Both the position numbers and the translations under genes were made by a program. A stretch of 37,683 bases of DNA from DASUBV01 sp035532295 (GTDB taxonomy: Bacteria; Actinomycetota; Actinomycetes; Streptosporangiales; Streptosporangiaceae). Positions within the stretch are counted from its first letter, which is position 1; every line of letters starts with the position of its first letter. Below, piece after piece: positions 7,730 to 15,273 of the stretch. The DNA is taken from positions 1 to 37,683 of the forward strand of contig DATKRH010000089.1 in NCBI GenBank assembly GCA_035532295.1, read 5' to 3'. The notes below the pieces were generated by a model that had not been told where the DNA came from, did no database searches, and was given only the letters and a program-made list of their open reading frames with translations.

Positions 7730-9595
7730 ATGGCGATGCGGGATCTGCTGGCCGCGATGCGACAGCAGCCCAGCCAGGCCCGGCCGGTCAGCCTCGAGCC
7801 GGCCGGCCGTCGGCGGGTGAGGTTCTCGGGCCAGCGCGGGGCCGACGGCCCGCTCACGATCGGGCAGCGCAACACCCTGGACTGGGTGACCGACCCGGCC
7901 GCCTACACCAGGATGATCGAGTGGGTACTCGACCTGCCTGACGGCGCCACGCTCGATGACATCGCGGCGGCCTTCTCCGTGCTGATGGCGCGCCATGAGG
8001 CCCTGCGTACCACCTACCCGGCGGGCAGCCCGCCCGTCCAGCGGGTCGCGCGGTCCGGCGAGCTGGCCATTGACGTGTACGAGGTGGACGGGGAGCAGGA
8101 CGAGCAGCAGCGGGACGGCGTAGCGATCGCCGCGGCCCTCATCGGGCGGTTACGCTCCGCCGAGTTTGACCTGGCGGCGGAGCTGCCGGTGCGGGTGGCC
8201 GTGGCCGTCAGCCAGGGGCGGCCGAGGGTGGCCGTCGTGGTGTACTCGCACATGGCCGCCGACCTGGGCAGCATGGCCGTGCTCGGCAGTCAGTTCACGC
8301 AACTGGCCGGGGACCCCGCCAGCCGGGAGGTGGGCCCGCCGGGGCATCAGCCGCTGGAGCAGGCCGCGGCCGAGCGGTCTGCGCGCGGGCGCCGCATGTC
8401 CGACGCGGCGCTGCGGAGCTGGGAGACTGCGCTGCGGAACATGCCGCAGTGCATGTACGCGGTCCCGCGGGCGGATCCGGGCTGCGGGGAGGCGGGGCTG
8501 GCCGGCTGGCTGTGGTCCGCCGCGGCGGCGCATGCGCTGCCGCACATCGCGGCGCGTACCAGAGCCAGCCCGCAGGCGGCGGTGCTCGCAGCCCTGTGCG
8601 CGGTGCTCAGCCTGCGGACCGGGCAGCCGCGCTGCTCGCTTACCGGGCTGCTGCACAATCGCTACGGGCCCCGGCTGCGCCAGTACGTGGGCAGCCTGGC
8701 CTCCGACGCCGTCGTCACGGTCGACACCGGTGCGCGCGGGTTCGACGACCTCGTGCGGCGGGCCGGGATGACGACGCTCCGAGCCGGGAAAGGCGGCCTG
8801 GTCGACGGGAACGAGCTGCGGCGGGTGGTCGAGGAGGTCGAGCGCGACCGGGGCATTGCCTACGCCCGCGACTGCGTCTACAACGACACCACTTACGTGG
8901 ACTCCGGGCCGCCCGCGGCCCCCGGCGACCCTGCCGACGCCGAACGAGCGCTGGGGCGAAGCGAGCTGCAGTGGATCGAGTCGGCGGGAGCCGGGGTACT
9001 GCTGGCGATCTTCCTCCGTCAGGTGCAGGACGAGATGGTGCTCGGCGCGGTGACCTCTGACCCGCGCCGCCTCCCGCGAGACGACATCGAATCGCTGCTG
9101 CGCGGCGTGGAACTGCTACTGGTCGCGGCGGCGCCCGGCGACGTCGACCTCGACCGCGTCGGCGAGATCACCGGCGTGCGGCCCGTCATGCGCGGTCCTG
9201 GCTGGCTGCGGATCGACTCCTGCTGGATCGAGCTGCCTGAGGTCCAGCGGATCGTCGATGACGCGCTGCCGGGGTCGGCCGCGCGAGTATTCGCGGAGCC
9301 AGACCCGGCGGGCGAGCTGCGACTGGTGGCTTACCTGGCCGCCGGTGACGACCTCCGCGCTCTCCGCACTCTCCGCACCCCGGAGCAGGCGCACGACGCC
9401 TGCATGGCGGTACTCCCGGCCGGCCGGCAGCCGCCGGACCGCATGCGCTACACGGCGATGGCGCCCGGCCGTTACGTGATCTGCGCGGCGGCGCCCGCCG
9501 ATCTGGCCGACCTGGCCGCGTGGCGCCGCCAGCCCGTGCTCGCCAGCGGCGATGGCCGGTCCCGGCACGACCGGGTCGCGGTCGGTGAGCACTGA
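7730..9595 (+). CDS. Orphan NRPS-type condensation-domain protein with a vestigial adenylation C-terminal subdomain
   Basis: This 621-residue cytosolic protein has no signal or membrane segment. Residues about 45-450 look like a non-ribosomal peptide synthetase condensation domain: LTIGQRNTLDWV near the start, FSVLMARHEALRTTY (core motif C2-like), and the active-site region YSHMAADLG, in which His174 and Asp178 of the HHxxxDG motif are kept while the first His is Ser and the Gly is Leu. Residues about 485-590 (IDSCWIELPEVQRIV, then ELRLVAYLA) resemble the C-terminal subdomain of an adenylation domain, matching the RxxRIELGEIE and LVAYV motifs. The main adenylation lobe, the NGKxDR-type lysine and any carrier-protein Ser motif are absent. 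GGAG at 7720-7723 precedes ATG 7730. No biosynthetic partners are nearby. Substrate and function are unknown. Confidence 0.75.
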   Translation: MAMRDLLAAMRQQPSQARPVSLEPAGRRRVRFSGQRGADGPLTIGQRNTLDWVTDPAAYTRMIEWVLDLPDGATLDDIAAAFSVLMARHEALRTTYPAGSPPVQRVARSGELAIDVYEVDGEQDEQQRDGVAIAAALIGRLRSAEFDLAAELPVRVAVAVSQGRPRVAVVVYSHMAADLGSMAVLGSQFTQLAGDPASREVGPPGHQPLEQAAAERSARGRRMSDAALRSWETALRNMPQCMYAVPRADPGCGEAGLAGWLWSAAAAHALPHIAARTRASPQAAVLAALCAVLSLRTGQPRCSLTGLLHNRYGPRLRQYVGSLASDAVVTVDTGARGFDDLVRRAGMTTLRAGKGGLVDGNELRRVVEEVERDRGIAYARDCVYNDTTYVDSGPPAAPGDPADAERALGRSELQWIESAGAGVLLAIFLRQVQDEMVLGAVTSDPRRLPRDDIESLLRGVELLLVAAAPGDVDLDRVGEITGVRPVMRGPGWLRIDSCWIELPEVQRIVDDALPGSAARVFAEPDPAGELRLVAYLAAGDDLRALRTLRTPEQAHDACMAVLPAGRQPPDRMRYTAMAPGRYVICAAAPADLADLAAWRRQPVLASGDGRSRHDRVAVGEH

Positions 9596-9864
9596 CCACG
9601 GGAGACCCGCGGCCCGCAGGCCCCTAAGCCCCGCTGGGACGTGGCGCCTGGTTCGGCGGAGGTGCTGTGCGGCGGCCGGTACCAGATCGCGGAGCATCCC
9701 GTGACGCGGCAGCGCACCCACAGGTGGCCCCGGCCGGGCTCGCGTGCGGCGGCCGGGCAGTCGCAGGGCATCCACCCCACGATGACGCGGCCGGGAGCCC
9801 ACGGATGTCCGGCCGGGCACTGCGACGGATAGCACCACCACTTCGGCCTCTGCACTGTATCCAT
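9472..9864 (-). CDS. Small Cys-rich, probably zinc-binding actinobacterial protein
   Basis: Starts at ATG 9864. The first 66 or so residues look like a real conserved protein: QRPKWWCYPSQC, then CPAGHPW, PCDCP, VRCRVTGC and WYRPPH, giving paired Cys spacing typical of a zinc ribbon or treble-clef fold. Similar short W/C-rich proteins of unknown function are common in actinomycetes (recalled from family knowledge, not searched). The remaining 64 residues are low quality and Arg/Ser-rich, and run antisense into the 3' end of the condensation-domain gene by 124 bp. The stop expected after about residue 66 may have been lost. The function is not known; a nucleic-acid-binding role is only a guess. 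Confidence 0.55.
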   Translation of the reverse strand: MDTVQRPKWWCYPSQCPAGHPWAPGRVIVGWMPCDCPAAAREPGRGHLWVRCRVTGCSAIWYRPPHSTSAEPGATSQRGLGACGPRVSRGQCSPTATRSCRDRPSPLASTGWRRHAARSARSAGAAAQIT

Positions 9865-9957
9865 CCGCGTATTAGAACACAGATTCGACGAGACGCCTTC
9901 GTTATTGCTCGGAATTTTCCCAGGTAGACGCCAGGGCCGCCGTCCGGGCCGGACTGG

Positions 9958-11145
9958 TCAGCCGCGACGGGCCGCGGCCTCCAGGGCGGATACCGGGAGC
10001 CAGCCGCCGTGCGTCCAGAGGACTTTCCCGCTGGCCGAGATCAGCGCGAACCACGGCTGGTCCGCGGCGCCGTAGCCGTCGGCGATCCGGCCGGTGGTGT
10101 CCAGCCCGACCGGGTAGCGCAGCGGCGTGCCGAGCTGCGCGAGGTGCGCGAGATAGGACCGCGCGGTTCCGGGCGACGGCTCGGTCACCGCCTCGTCCAG
10201 CGCGACCAGGCCGGGCAGCTTGTCCCGGCGGGCGGCCTGGACATATCCGTTCAGGCTGGTGAGCTCATCGCGCAGGCGGGAGGTCTCGCTCAGCCAGGTG
10301 GCGAAGAACAGCACGAGCCGGGGCCGTCCGGGGCCCAGCGTGATCGAGCCGGACACCGCGGCTGGTCCCGCGGCGGCGGTGCCGGCGTTAACGACCGGGA
10401 CGGTGGTGCTCGCGGTGGGGGAGACGCCGCCGATGTAGGCCAGTGAGCGCTGGCTGGCCAGCTTCGGGTGCCCGGGCAGCAGGCTGGAGGCTTCCTGGGC
10501 CAGCAGCTGGCCGGCCTGGCCGACGCTGGTGTAGGCCATCGTCGTGAGGTAGAGCTTGCGCTCCTGGCCGCGCGGGTCGATGACGTACAGCGCGGGTGTG
10601 TGATCGATCTGGCCCCGCTGGATCTGCACGTCGACGTGGTAGGCCTTCCAGACCGCGTGCAGCTGGGCGAGCGAGCCCGTCAGGAAGTCCCACTGGTTCA
10701 CCATGCCGTGGGACTGCGAGTAGGCCATGACGTCCGACCGCGCGGTCGCCGCCGGGTTGGCGTCGACCCCGAGCAGCTGGACCTGATCGCCGGCCCGGCC
10801 GAGCAGGTCCTTGGCCGCCACCATGCTGGCCGTGGTCAGCGGGCAGATGGTGGTGCACTCGGAGTCCGTGAACGCCAGGATCACGACCTTGCCCCGGAAG
10901 GCGCGCAGCGAGATCGGCTGGCCGAACTGGTTGGTCAGCCGGAAATCGGGGGCCTTGGTCCCGCTCAGCGTGCTGCCGGGGTCGAGGTTCGGATTGGCCG
11001 CCGCGGCCTGGGCCTGAGCACCGCCCGACCCTGCCGGCGTCGCGGCCGGGCCCGAACTGGTCCCGCAGGCCGCCAGCGCGAGCACGGCCACCGCGCCTGC
11101 CGCGGCGATCAGCCGTGAGCCCGTTTGCTGCCTGCTTGCTCTCAC
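9958..11145 (-). CDS. Sco1/SenC-like copper lipoprotein fused to a degenerate thioredoxin-like domain
   Basis: This 395-residue exported lipoprotein has a hydrophobic signal ending in the lipobox LALAAC, with the lipidated Cys at 27. Residues about 60-220 form a Sco1/SenC domain, with APDFRLTNQFGQP, the metal-binding CTTIC (Cys97, Cys101) and the partner His182 in DHTPALYVIDPRG. These three ligands bind copper in family members that load the CuA site of cytochrome oxidase. Residues about 260-395 look like a second thioredoxin/TlpA-like domain (RLVLFFATWLSETSR, then WFALISASGKVLW), but its CxxC is replaced by WLSETS, so it cannot do disulfide chemistry. GTG 11145 is used; GTG 11163 is an alternative. 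The frame is open to 11319, but that would overlap the divergent exporter gene. No oxidase genes are nearby. Confidence 0.82.
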   Translation of the reverse strand: MRASRQQTGSRLIAAAGAVAVLALAACGTSSGPAATPAGSGGAQAQAAAANPNLDPGSTLSGTKAPDFRLTNQFGQPISLRAFRGKVVILAFTDSECTTICPLTTASMVAAKDLLGRAGDQVQLLGVDANPAATARSDVMAYSQSHGMVNQWDFLTGSLAQLHAVWKAYHVDVQIQRGQIDHTPALYVIDPRGQERKLYLTTMAYTSVGQAGQLLAQEASSLLPGHPKLASQRSLAYIGGVSPTASTTVPVVNAGTAAAGPAAVSGSITLGPGRPRLVLFFATWLSETSRLRDELTSLNGYVQAARRDKLPGLVALDEAVTEPSPGTARSYLAHLAQLGTPLRYPVGLDTTGRIADGYGAADQPWFALISASGKVLWTHGGWLPVSALEAAARRG

Positions 11146-11308
11146 GATCTGCCATCTTGCCACCCGGCCGCCTAGCGCAGGCTGTCTACCTGGTTCACAT
11201 CGCCGCGAGACGTGCAGCGACGCGTGATGCTGGCGGATCGCCTCTTCGTGGAGCGCCCCGGGATGTCTGCGTGGCACGTCGACAGCCCGGCCTGGCAGGG
11301 TGACCGTT

Positions 11309-12313
11309 ATGACGGACATCTCCGGGCCCGGTCGCGGCCGGGGCTACCTGCTGGCCTGGGCGGCCCTGGTCGTGGTTTACATCGTCTGGGGATCGACTTA
11401 CCTCGCTATCCGGGTCGGCGTCCGGGATCTGCCGCCCGCGATGCTCGCCGGAGTCCGGTATGTCGTCGCCGGCGTGATCCTCTATCCGGTCGCGGCGCGG
11501 ACCGGAGGTGATCAGCTGCGCGCGCAGGACCGGCCGGGGCGGCGGGAATGGCTGGGCAGCGCCCTGGTCGGGCTGCTGCTCCTCGTCGTGGGCAACGGCG
11601 GCGTGACCCTCGCCGAGAGGTCGCTGGCCTCGGGCCTGGCGGCCGTGCTGGTCGCGACGGTTCCGCTCTGGATGGTCGTGTTCGCGCTGCCGCTCCAGGG
11701 CCAGCGCGTGAGCGCGCTGGGTGCCGCCGGGCTGCTGCTCGGGCTGACCGGCATCGCCGTGCTCGTCAGCGGCGGCCCCGCCGCCGGGCGCGCCGCCGAC
11801 GTGCTGATCGTGCTGGTCGCGGCCGCGTCGTGGGGGTTTGGCTCGGTGCTCAGCCGGCGCCTGCGGCTGCCCCGCCGGGCGCTGCTGGCCGCCGCCATGG
11901 AGATGCTGGCCGCCGGCGTCGTCCTGCTGATCGTGGCGCTGGCGAGCGGCGAGGCCGGGCAGGTGCACTGGAGCGGCGTCCCGGCGTCGTCCTGGCTCGC
12001 CCTGGCCTGGCTGGTCGTCCCCGGCTCGATCCTGGCCTTCACCGCCTACGGCTACGCGCTCGCGCACCTGCCGCTGGCCACGGTCTCGACCTACGCCTAC
12101 GTCAACCCGGTCGTGGCCGTCGTCCTGGGCGTCCTGCTGCTGCACGAGCGACTTACCCTCCGCGAAGCGGCCGGGGCGCTCCTGGTGGTCGCCTCGGTGG
12201 CGCTCACGCTCTACCACCCGCGGGCCCGCAACCCGGCCCGGAACCGGGCAGCCCCGGACACGGTCGCCGGTCATGAGGTGGTCTCGCCTGATACCGGAGA
12301 TAACGGACGGTAA
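11309..12313 (+). CDS. EamA-family (drug/metabolite) membrane transporter
   Basis: This 334-residue integral membrane protein shows the two-fold EamA repeat with about ten hydrophobic segments. The first helix carries VYIVWGSTYLAIRVG, highly typical of the YedA/RhaT-like branch. The second repeat includes PGSILAFTAYGYAL, then TYAYVNPVVAVVLGVLLLHE, another family hallmark. It probably exports a small metabolite or amino-acid-like compound; the substrate cannot be read from sequence. ATG 11309 has AGGG 9 bases upstream, and the in-frame GTG at 11300 is less likely. Its promoter lies in the 163-bp gap shared with the divergent Sco1-like gene. The C-terminal tail (about 25 residues) is hydrophilic. 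Confidence 0.92.
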   Translation: MTDISGPGRGRGYLLAWAALVVVYIVWGSTYLAIRVGVRDLPPAMLAGVRYVVAGVILYPVAARTGGDQLRAQDRPGRREWLGSALVGLLLLVVGNGGVTLAERSLASGLAAVLVATVPLWMVVFALPLQGQRVSALGAAGLLLGLTGIAVLVSGGPAAGRAADVLIVLVAAASWGFGSVLSRRLRLPRRALLAAAMEMLAAGVVLLIVALASGEAGQVHWSGVPASSWLALAWLVVPGSILAFTAYGYALAHLPLATVSTYAYVNPVVAVVLGVLLLHERLTLREAAGALLVVASVALTLYHPRARNPARNRAAPDTVAGHEVVSPDTGDNGR

Positions 12314-12343
12314 TCGGACGGTAATCGGACGGCAATCGGTCGG
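12301..12343 (+). repeat. 11-bp tandem repeat across the exporter stop codon
   Basis: TAATCGGACGG is repeated twice exactly (12311-12321 and 12322-12332), flanked by degenerate copies on each side. The first exact copy supplies the TAA stop of the EamA gene. Confidence 0.8.
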
Positions 12344-12374
12344 TGCCTTCCGCGCTGCCGCGACTTCAGGTCAC

Positions 12375-12419
12375 GTTAATATCTCACCCGCGGCTTAATC
12401 GCCTGGCAAGAGATATAAC
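12375..12419 (+). promoter_or_regulatory. AT-rich inverted repeat upstream of the beta-helix gene
   Basis: GTTAATATCTC (12375-12385) and GAGATATAAC (12410-12419) are inverted copies with one extra A, separated by 24 bases. The surrounding 12360-12502 leader is unusually AT-rich for this window and holds no gene. It could be an operator or a leader hairpin controlling the secreted beta-helix protein; no known riboswitch consensus was recognised. Confidence 0.4.
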
Positions 12420-12502
12420 CCGGAGGGGAGTTGCCAGCGGGGAGTGCGCGGGGGAGCGGAGCGGGGAGCTCGGTATTTCGGAATAAGCGATAAGGGGGAA
12501 AT

Positions 12503-13642
12503 ATGCATAGATATAAGAGGCCGATCTTCAGCCTCGTGGCGGTTGGCGTGGTCATCGCAGCCCTGCTCGGGTCCGGTGCCGTCGCGAGCGCGTCGACCGC
12601 AGTGAGTCCGGCGTGGGTTCTGGCTTTTGTGTCGCCGCACGGGTCTTCGCATAAATCGGGGAATTCTTGCCGGACGGCCAGATTCCGGAATATTAACGCG
12701 GCCATCGCCTCGGTGCGTGCCCATGGCACGGTGATTGTGTGCCGGGGCACCTATCACACGCAGGTAGTCATCAGGAAGCCGCTGACGCTGATCGGGGAGC
12801 GGGCGGTTATCAACGCCAGGGGCCAGAAGCCCGTCCTGCCCAAACTGCCGGGCGGCAGCGGAATCGTGGTGCTCGGCACCCGGCACGTCACCATCAGGGG
12901 CTTCCGGGTCACCGGAGCCGGATTCGACGCGATCCTGGTGGCGCTCAGCGCGCACGTGCGCGTCACGGGCAACGTCCTGGAGCACAACGGTGACGTTGGC
13001 GTGGACTTCAACGGCTCATCGCTGTCCATCGCCTCTCACAACGTGTCCAAGTTCAACAAGGCCGGCGGGTTCCTCGTCGCCGACGACGTTGGCCCGGCGC
13101 GGCGCGACACCGTGAGCTGGAACGTGGCCAGCCACAACCCGGGCGGCTGCGGGGTCATCATCGCCGGGCACAGCAAGTTCGGCGTCCGGGACAACCGGGT
13201 GGCGCACAACCTGCTGACCGACAACGGCACGCTGCCCAAGTCCTCGGGTGCCGGGGTCATCATCGCGACCGAGGTCCCGGGCGAGACGGTCTCCGGTAAC
13301 ACGGTGGTCGCCAACCGGATCTACGGCAACGGCATCGCCGGGGTGACGATTCACTCTCACGTCAAGGGCCAGAACCTGAACGGCAACAAGATCGTCCGCA
13401 ACTGGATCGGCCGTAACAACGTCGTCGGTGACCCGATCGGCCTGGGCCCGCCGGTGAAGAACGTCCCGGATCTGCGGACCACCGGAATCCTCGTCGGCGC
13501 GTCCAGCCACCTGCACGTGACGATCAGCGGCAATCACATCTCCCGCAACTGGTACGGCATCTTCCTGGAGGGGCGGGTGTCGGCCACGCTGCACCACAAC
13601 CACTTCCGCCGGGTGCGCATCCCGGTGAAGGTCGTCGCCTAG
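12503..13642 (+). CDS. Secreted right-handed parallel beta-helix (NosD/pectin-lyase-like) protein
   Basis: This 379-residue protein has a clear signal peptide: basic MHRYKRP, a hydrophobic stretch SLVAVGVVIAALLGSG, and a probable cleavage after AVASA. The mature part begins a beta-helix with CRGTYHTQVVIRKPLTLIGE, followed by many short rungs with repeated V.GN..., N.I..N and G.....S.N patterns. This is the usual look of NosD or PbH1-repeat proteins. No catalytic acid cluster typical of a specific lyase or hydrolase could be assigned, so activity on a polysaccharide is only possible. AAGGGGG at 12492-12498 is a strong ribosome binding site four bases before the ATG. The gene stands alone. Confidence 0.85.
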   Translation: MHRYKRPIFSLVAVGVVIAALLGSGAVASASTAVSPAWVLAFVSPHGSSHKSGNSCRTARFRNINAAIASVRAHGTVIVCRGTYHTQVVIRKPLTLIGERAVINARGQKPVLPKLPGGSGIVVLGTRHVTIRGFRVTGAGFDAILVALSAHVRVTGNVLEHNGDVGVDFNGSSLSIASHNVSKFNKAGGFLVADDVGPARRDTVSWNVASHNPGGCGVIIAGHSKFGVRDNRVAHNLLTDNGTLPKSSGAGVIIATEVPGETVSGNTVVANRIYGNGIAGVTIHSHVKGQNLNGNKIVRNWIGRNNVVGDPIGLGPPVKNVPDLRTTGILVGASSHLHVTISGNHISRNWYGIFLEGRVSATLHHNHFRRVRIPVKVVA

Positions 13643-13899
13643 GCGTTCTGGAGCTCACGCAGCGCGACCGAGTGTGTGCGTTCCTGCACCGTCGGGCGCG
13701 CTGCGCGGCTCAGATGGCGTCATACGTTCCGAATCTGGCCCGCGGCGAGGTTACGCTGGTACCTGTTACCTGGTCACAGACGACCCGCTGCGCCCGGAAG
13801 GCAGCGCAGCAAGGAGAAGGCAGCGCACTACGACACGTATCAGGCTCTTCGGCGGAATCTGTCAGCCAGATCATCGCCGCGACCGGGAAAACTGGAGTC
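13643..13899 (+). promoter_or_regulatory. Leader region before the aminotransferase gene
   Basis: Two frames run open through this 257-bp stretch, but neither resembles a protein or joins sensibly to the conserved aminotransferase N-terminus. GTTAC occurs twice 10 bases apart (near 13755 and 13770), a possible operator or promoter element. Nothing else was recognised. Confidence 0.35.
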
Positions 13900-15273
13900 A
13901 TGGGATTTGACTTGCCTGGCCTCCTGGCTGGCCGGCGAGGGCAGGGCTACGAACTGCACGCTCGCTACCTGAACCCGCAATTGCCCCGCATGCTGCATGC
14001 GATCGGCTTCGACAAGGTCTACGAGCGGGCGGAGGGCGCCTACCTCTATGACCGCGACGGCAACCGCTACGCTGACTTCCTGGCCGGCTTCGGCGTCTTC
14101 GGCGTGGGCCGCAACCATCCGGTGGTCCGCGGCGCCCTGCACAGCATGCTGGACGCGGAACTGGCCGATATGATCCAGTTTGACTGCAGCCTGCTGCCCG
14201 GCCTGCTCGCCGAGCAGCTGCTGGCCAAGGCCGACGGCCTGGACCGCGTGTACTTCTGCAACAGCGGCACCGAGGCGGTCGAGGCGTCCCTGAAGTTCGC
14301 CCGGTACGCCACGGGCCGGTCCCGCATCCTCTACTGCGACCATGCCTTCCACGGCCTCACGGCCGGGTCGCTGTCGGTGAACGGGTCGGCGGAATTCCGG
14401 CGCGGCTTCGACCCGCTGCTGCCGGACTCGGCCATCCCGTTCGGCGACCTGGACGCGCTGGAGCGCGAGCTGCGCAAGGGCGATGTCGCCGCGCTCATCG
14501 TCGAGCCGGTGCAGGGCAAGGGCGCGCACGTGGTGCCGCAGGGGTACCTCGGGGCGGCCAAGAAGCTGCTGCACGACCACGGCGCGCTACTGATCTGCGA
14601 CGAGGTCCAGACCGGCATCGGCCGGACCGGACGGTTCTTCGGCTACCAGCACGACGATGTCGAGCCCGACATCGTGACCGTCGCCAAGGCCCTGTCGGGC
14701 GGCTTCGTCCCGGTCGGCGCCACGCTGGCCAAGGACTGGATCTTCGAGAAGGTCTACTCCTCGATGGACCGCGTGCTCGTGCACGACTCCACATTCGGGT
14801 CGAACGCCGCCGCCATGGTCGCTGGGCTGGCGTCCCTGTCCGTTATCGAGGATGAGCAGCTCGTCACCAATGCCGAGCAGATGGGCAAGCTGCTCCGGGA
14901 CGCGCTCCGGGACATGATCGAGGAGTATGAGCTGCTCGTGGATGTGCGCGGCCGGGGGCTCATCGTGGGCATGGAGTTCGGTAAGCCCCGCTCGCTCAAG
15001 CTGCGGACCGGCTGGAACATGCTCCAGGCGGCCAGGCGCGGCCTGTTCGCGCAGATGGTGGTGGTCGCCCTGTTCCAGAAGCACCGGATCCTCACCCAGG
15101 TGTCCGGCGATTTCATGGACGTGATCAAGCTGCTGCCGCCGCTGACCATCACCGAGACCGAGGTGACCCTGTTCCGGGAGGCGTTCGCCGACGTGATGGC
15201 CGAGGCGCACAAGGGCAGCGGCCTGATGTGGGACTTCGGCCGTACGCTGGTCCGGCAGGCGGTCACCCGCTGA
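13900..15273 (+). CDS. PLP-dependent class III aminotransferase
   Basis: This 457-residue fold-type I aminotransferase belongs to the ornithine/acetylornithine/4-aminobutyrate group. Visible features are the N-terminal FLAGFGVFGVGRNHPVV, the phosphate-binding NSGTEAVEASLKFAR, the cofactor-binding Asp in LLICDEVQTGIGRTG (Asp234), and the Schiff-base lysine in TVAKALSGGFVPVGA (Lys263). ATG 13900 begins MGFDLPGLLAG; GGAG is only two bases upstream, but no better start exists and the longer frame to 13672 is not protein-like. The amino donor and acceptor cannot be deduced. The C-terminal segment GLMWDFGRTLVRQ is unusual among ornithine aminotransferases and recalls an actinobacterial subfamily, possibly related to the HpnO-type enzymes of hopanoid loci; that link is from memory. 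Its end overlaps recQ by 11 bp, tail to tail. Confidence 0.88.
   Translation: MGFDLPGLLAGRRGQGYELHARYLNPQLPRMLHAIGFDKVYERAEGAYLYDRDGNRYADFLAGFGVFGVGRNHPVVRGALHSMLDAELADMIQFDCSLLPGLLAEQLLAKADGLDRVYFCNSGTEAVEASLKFARYATGRSRILYCDHAFHGLTAGSLSVNGSAEFRRGFDPLLPDSAIPFGDLDALERELRKGDVAALIVEPVQGKGAHVVPQGYLGAAKKLLHDHGALLICDEVQTGIGRTGRFFGYQHDDVEPDIVTVAKALSGGFVPVGATLAKDWIFEKVYSSMDRVLVHDSTFGSNAAAMVAGLASLSVIEDEQLVTNAEQMGKLLRDALRDMIEEYELLVDVRGRGLIVGMEFGKPRSLKLRTGWNMLQAARRGLFAQMVVVALFQKHRILTQVSGDFMDVIKLLPPLTITETEVTLFREAFADVMAEAHKGSGLMWDFGRTLVRQAVTR

Noticed and set aside
9872..9892. SOS-box-like sequence near AGAACACAGATTCG
   Set aside because: Two mismatches to the actinobacterial LexA consensus and no reason for damage control of the small Cys-rich gene.
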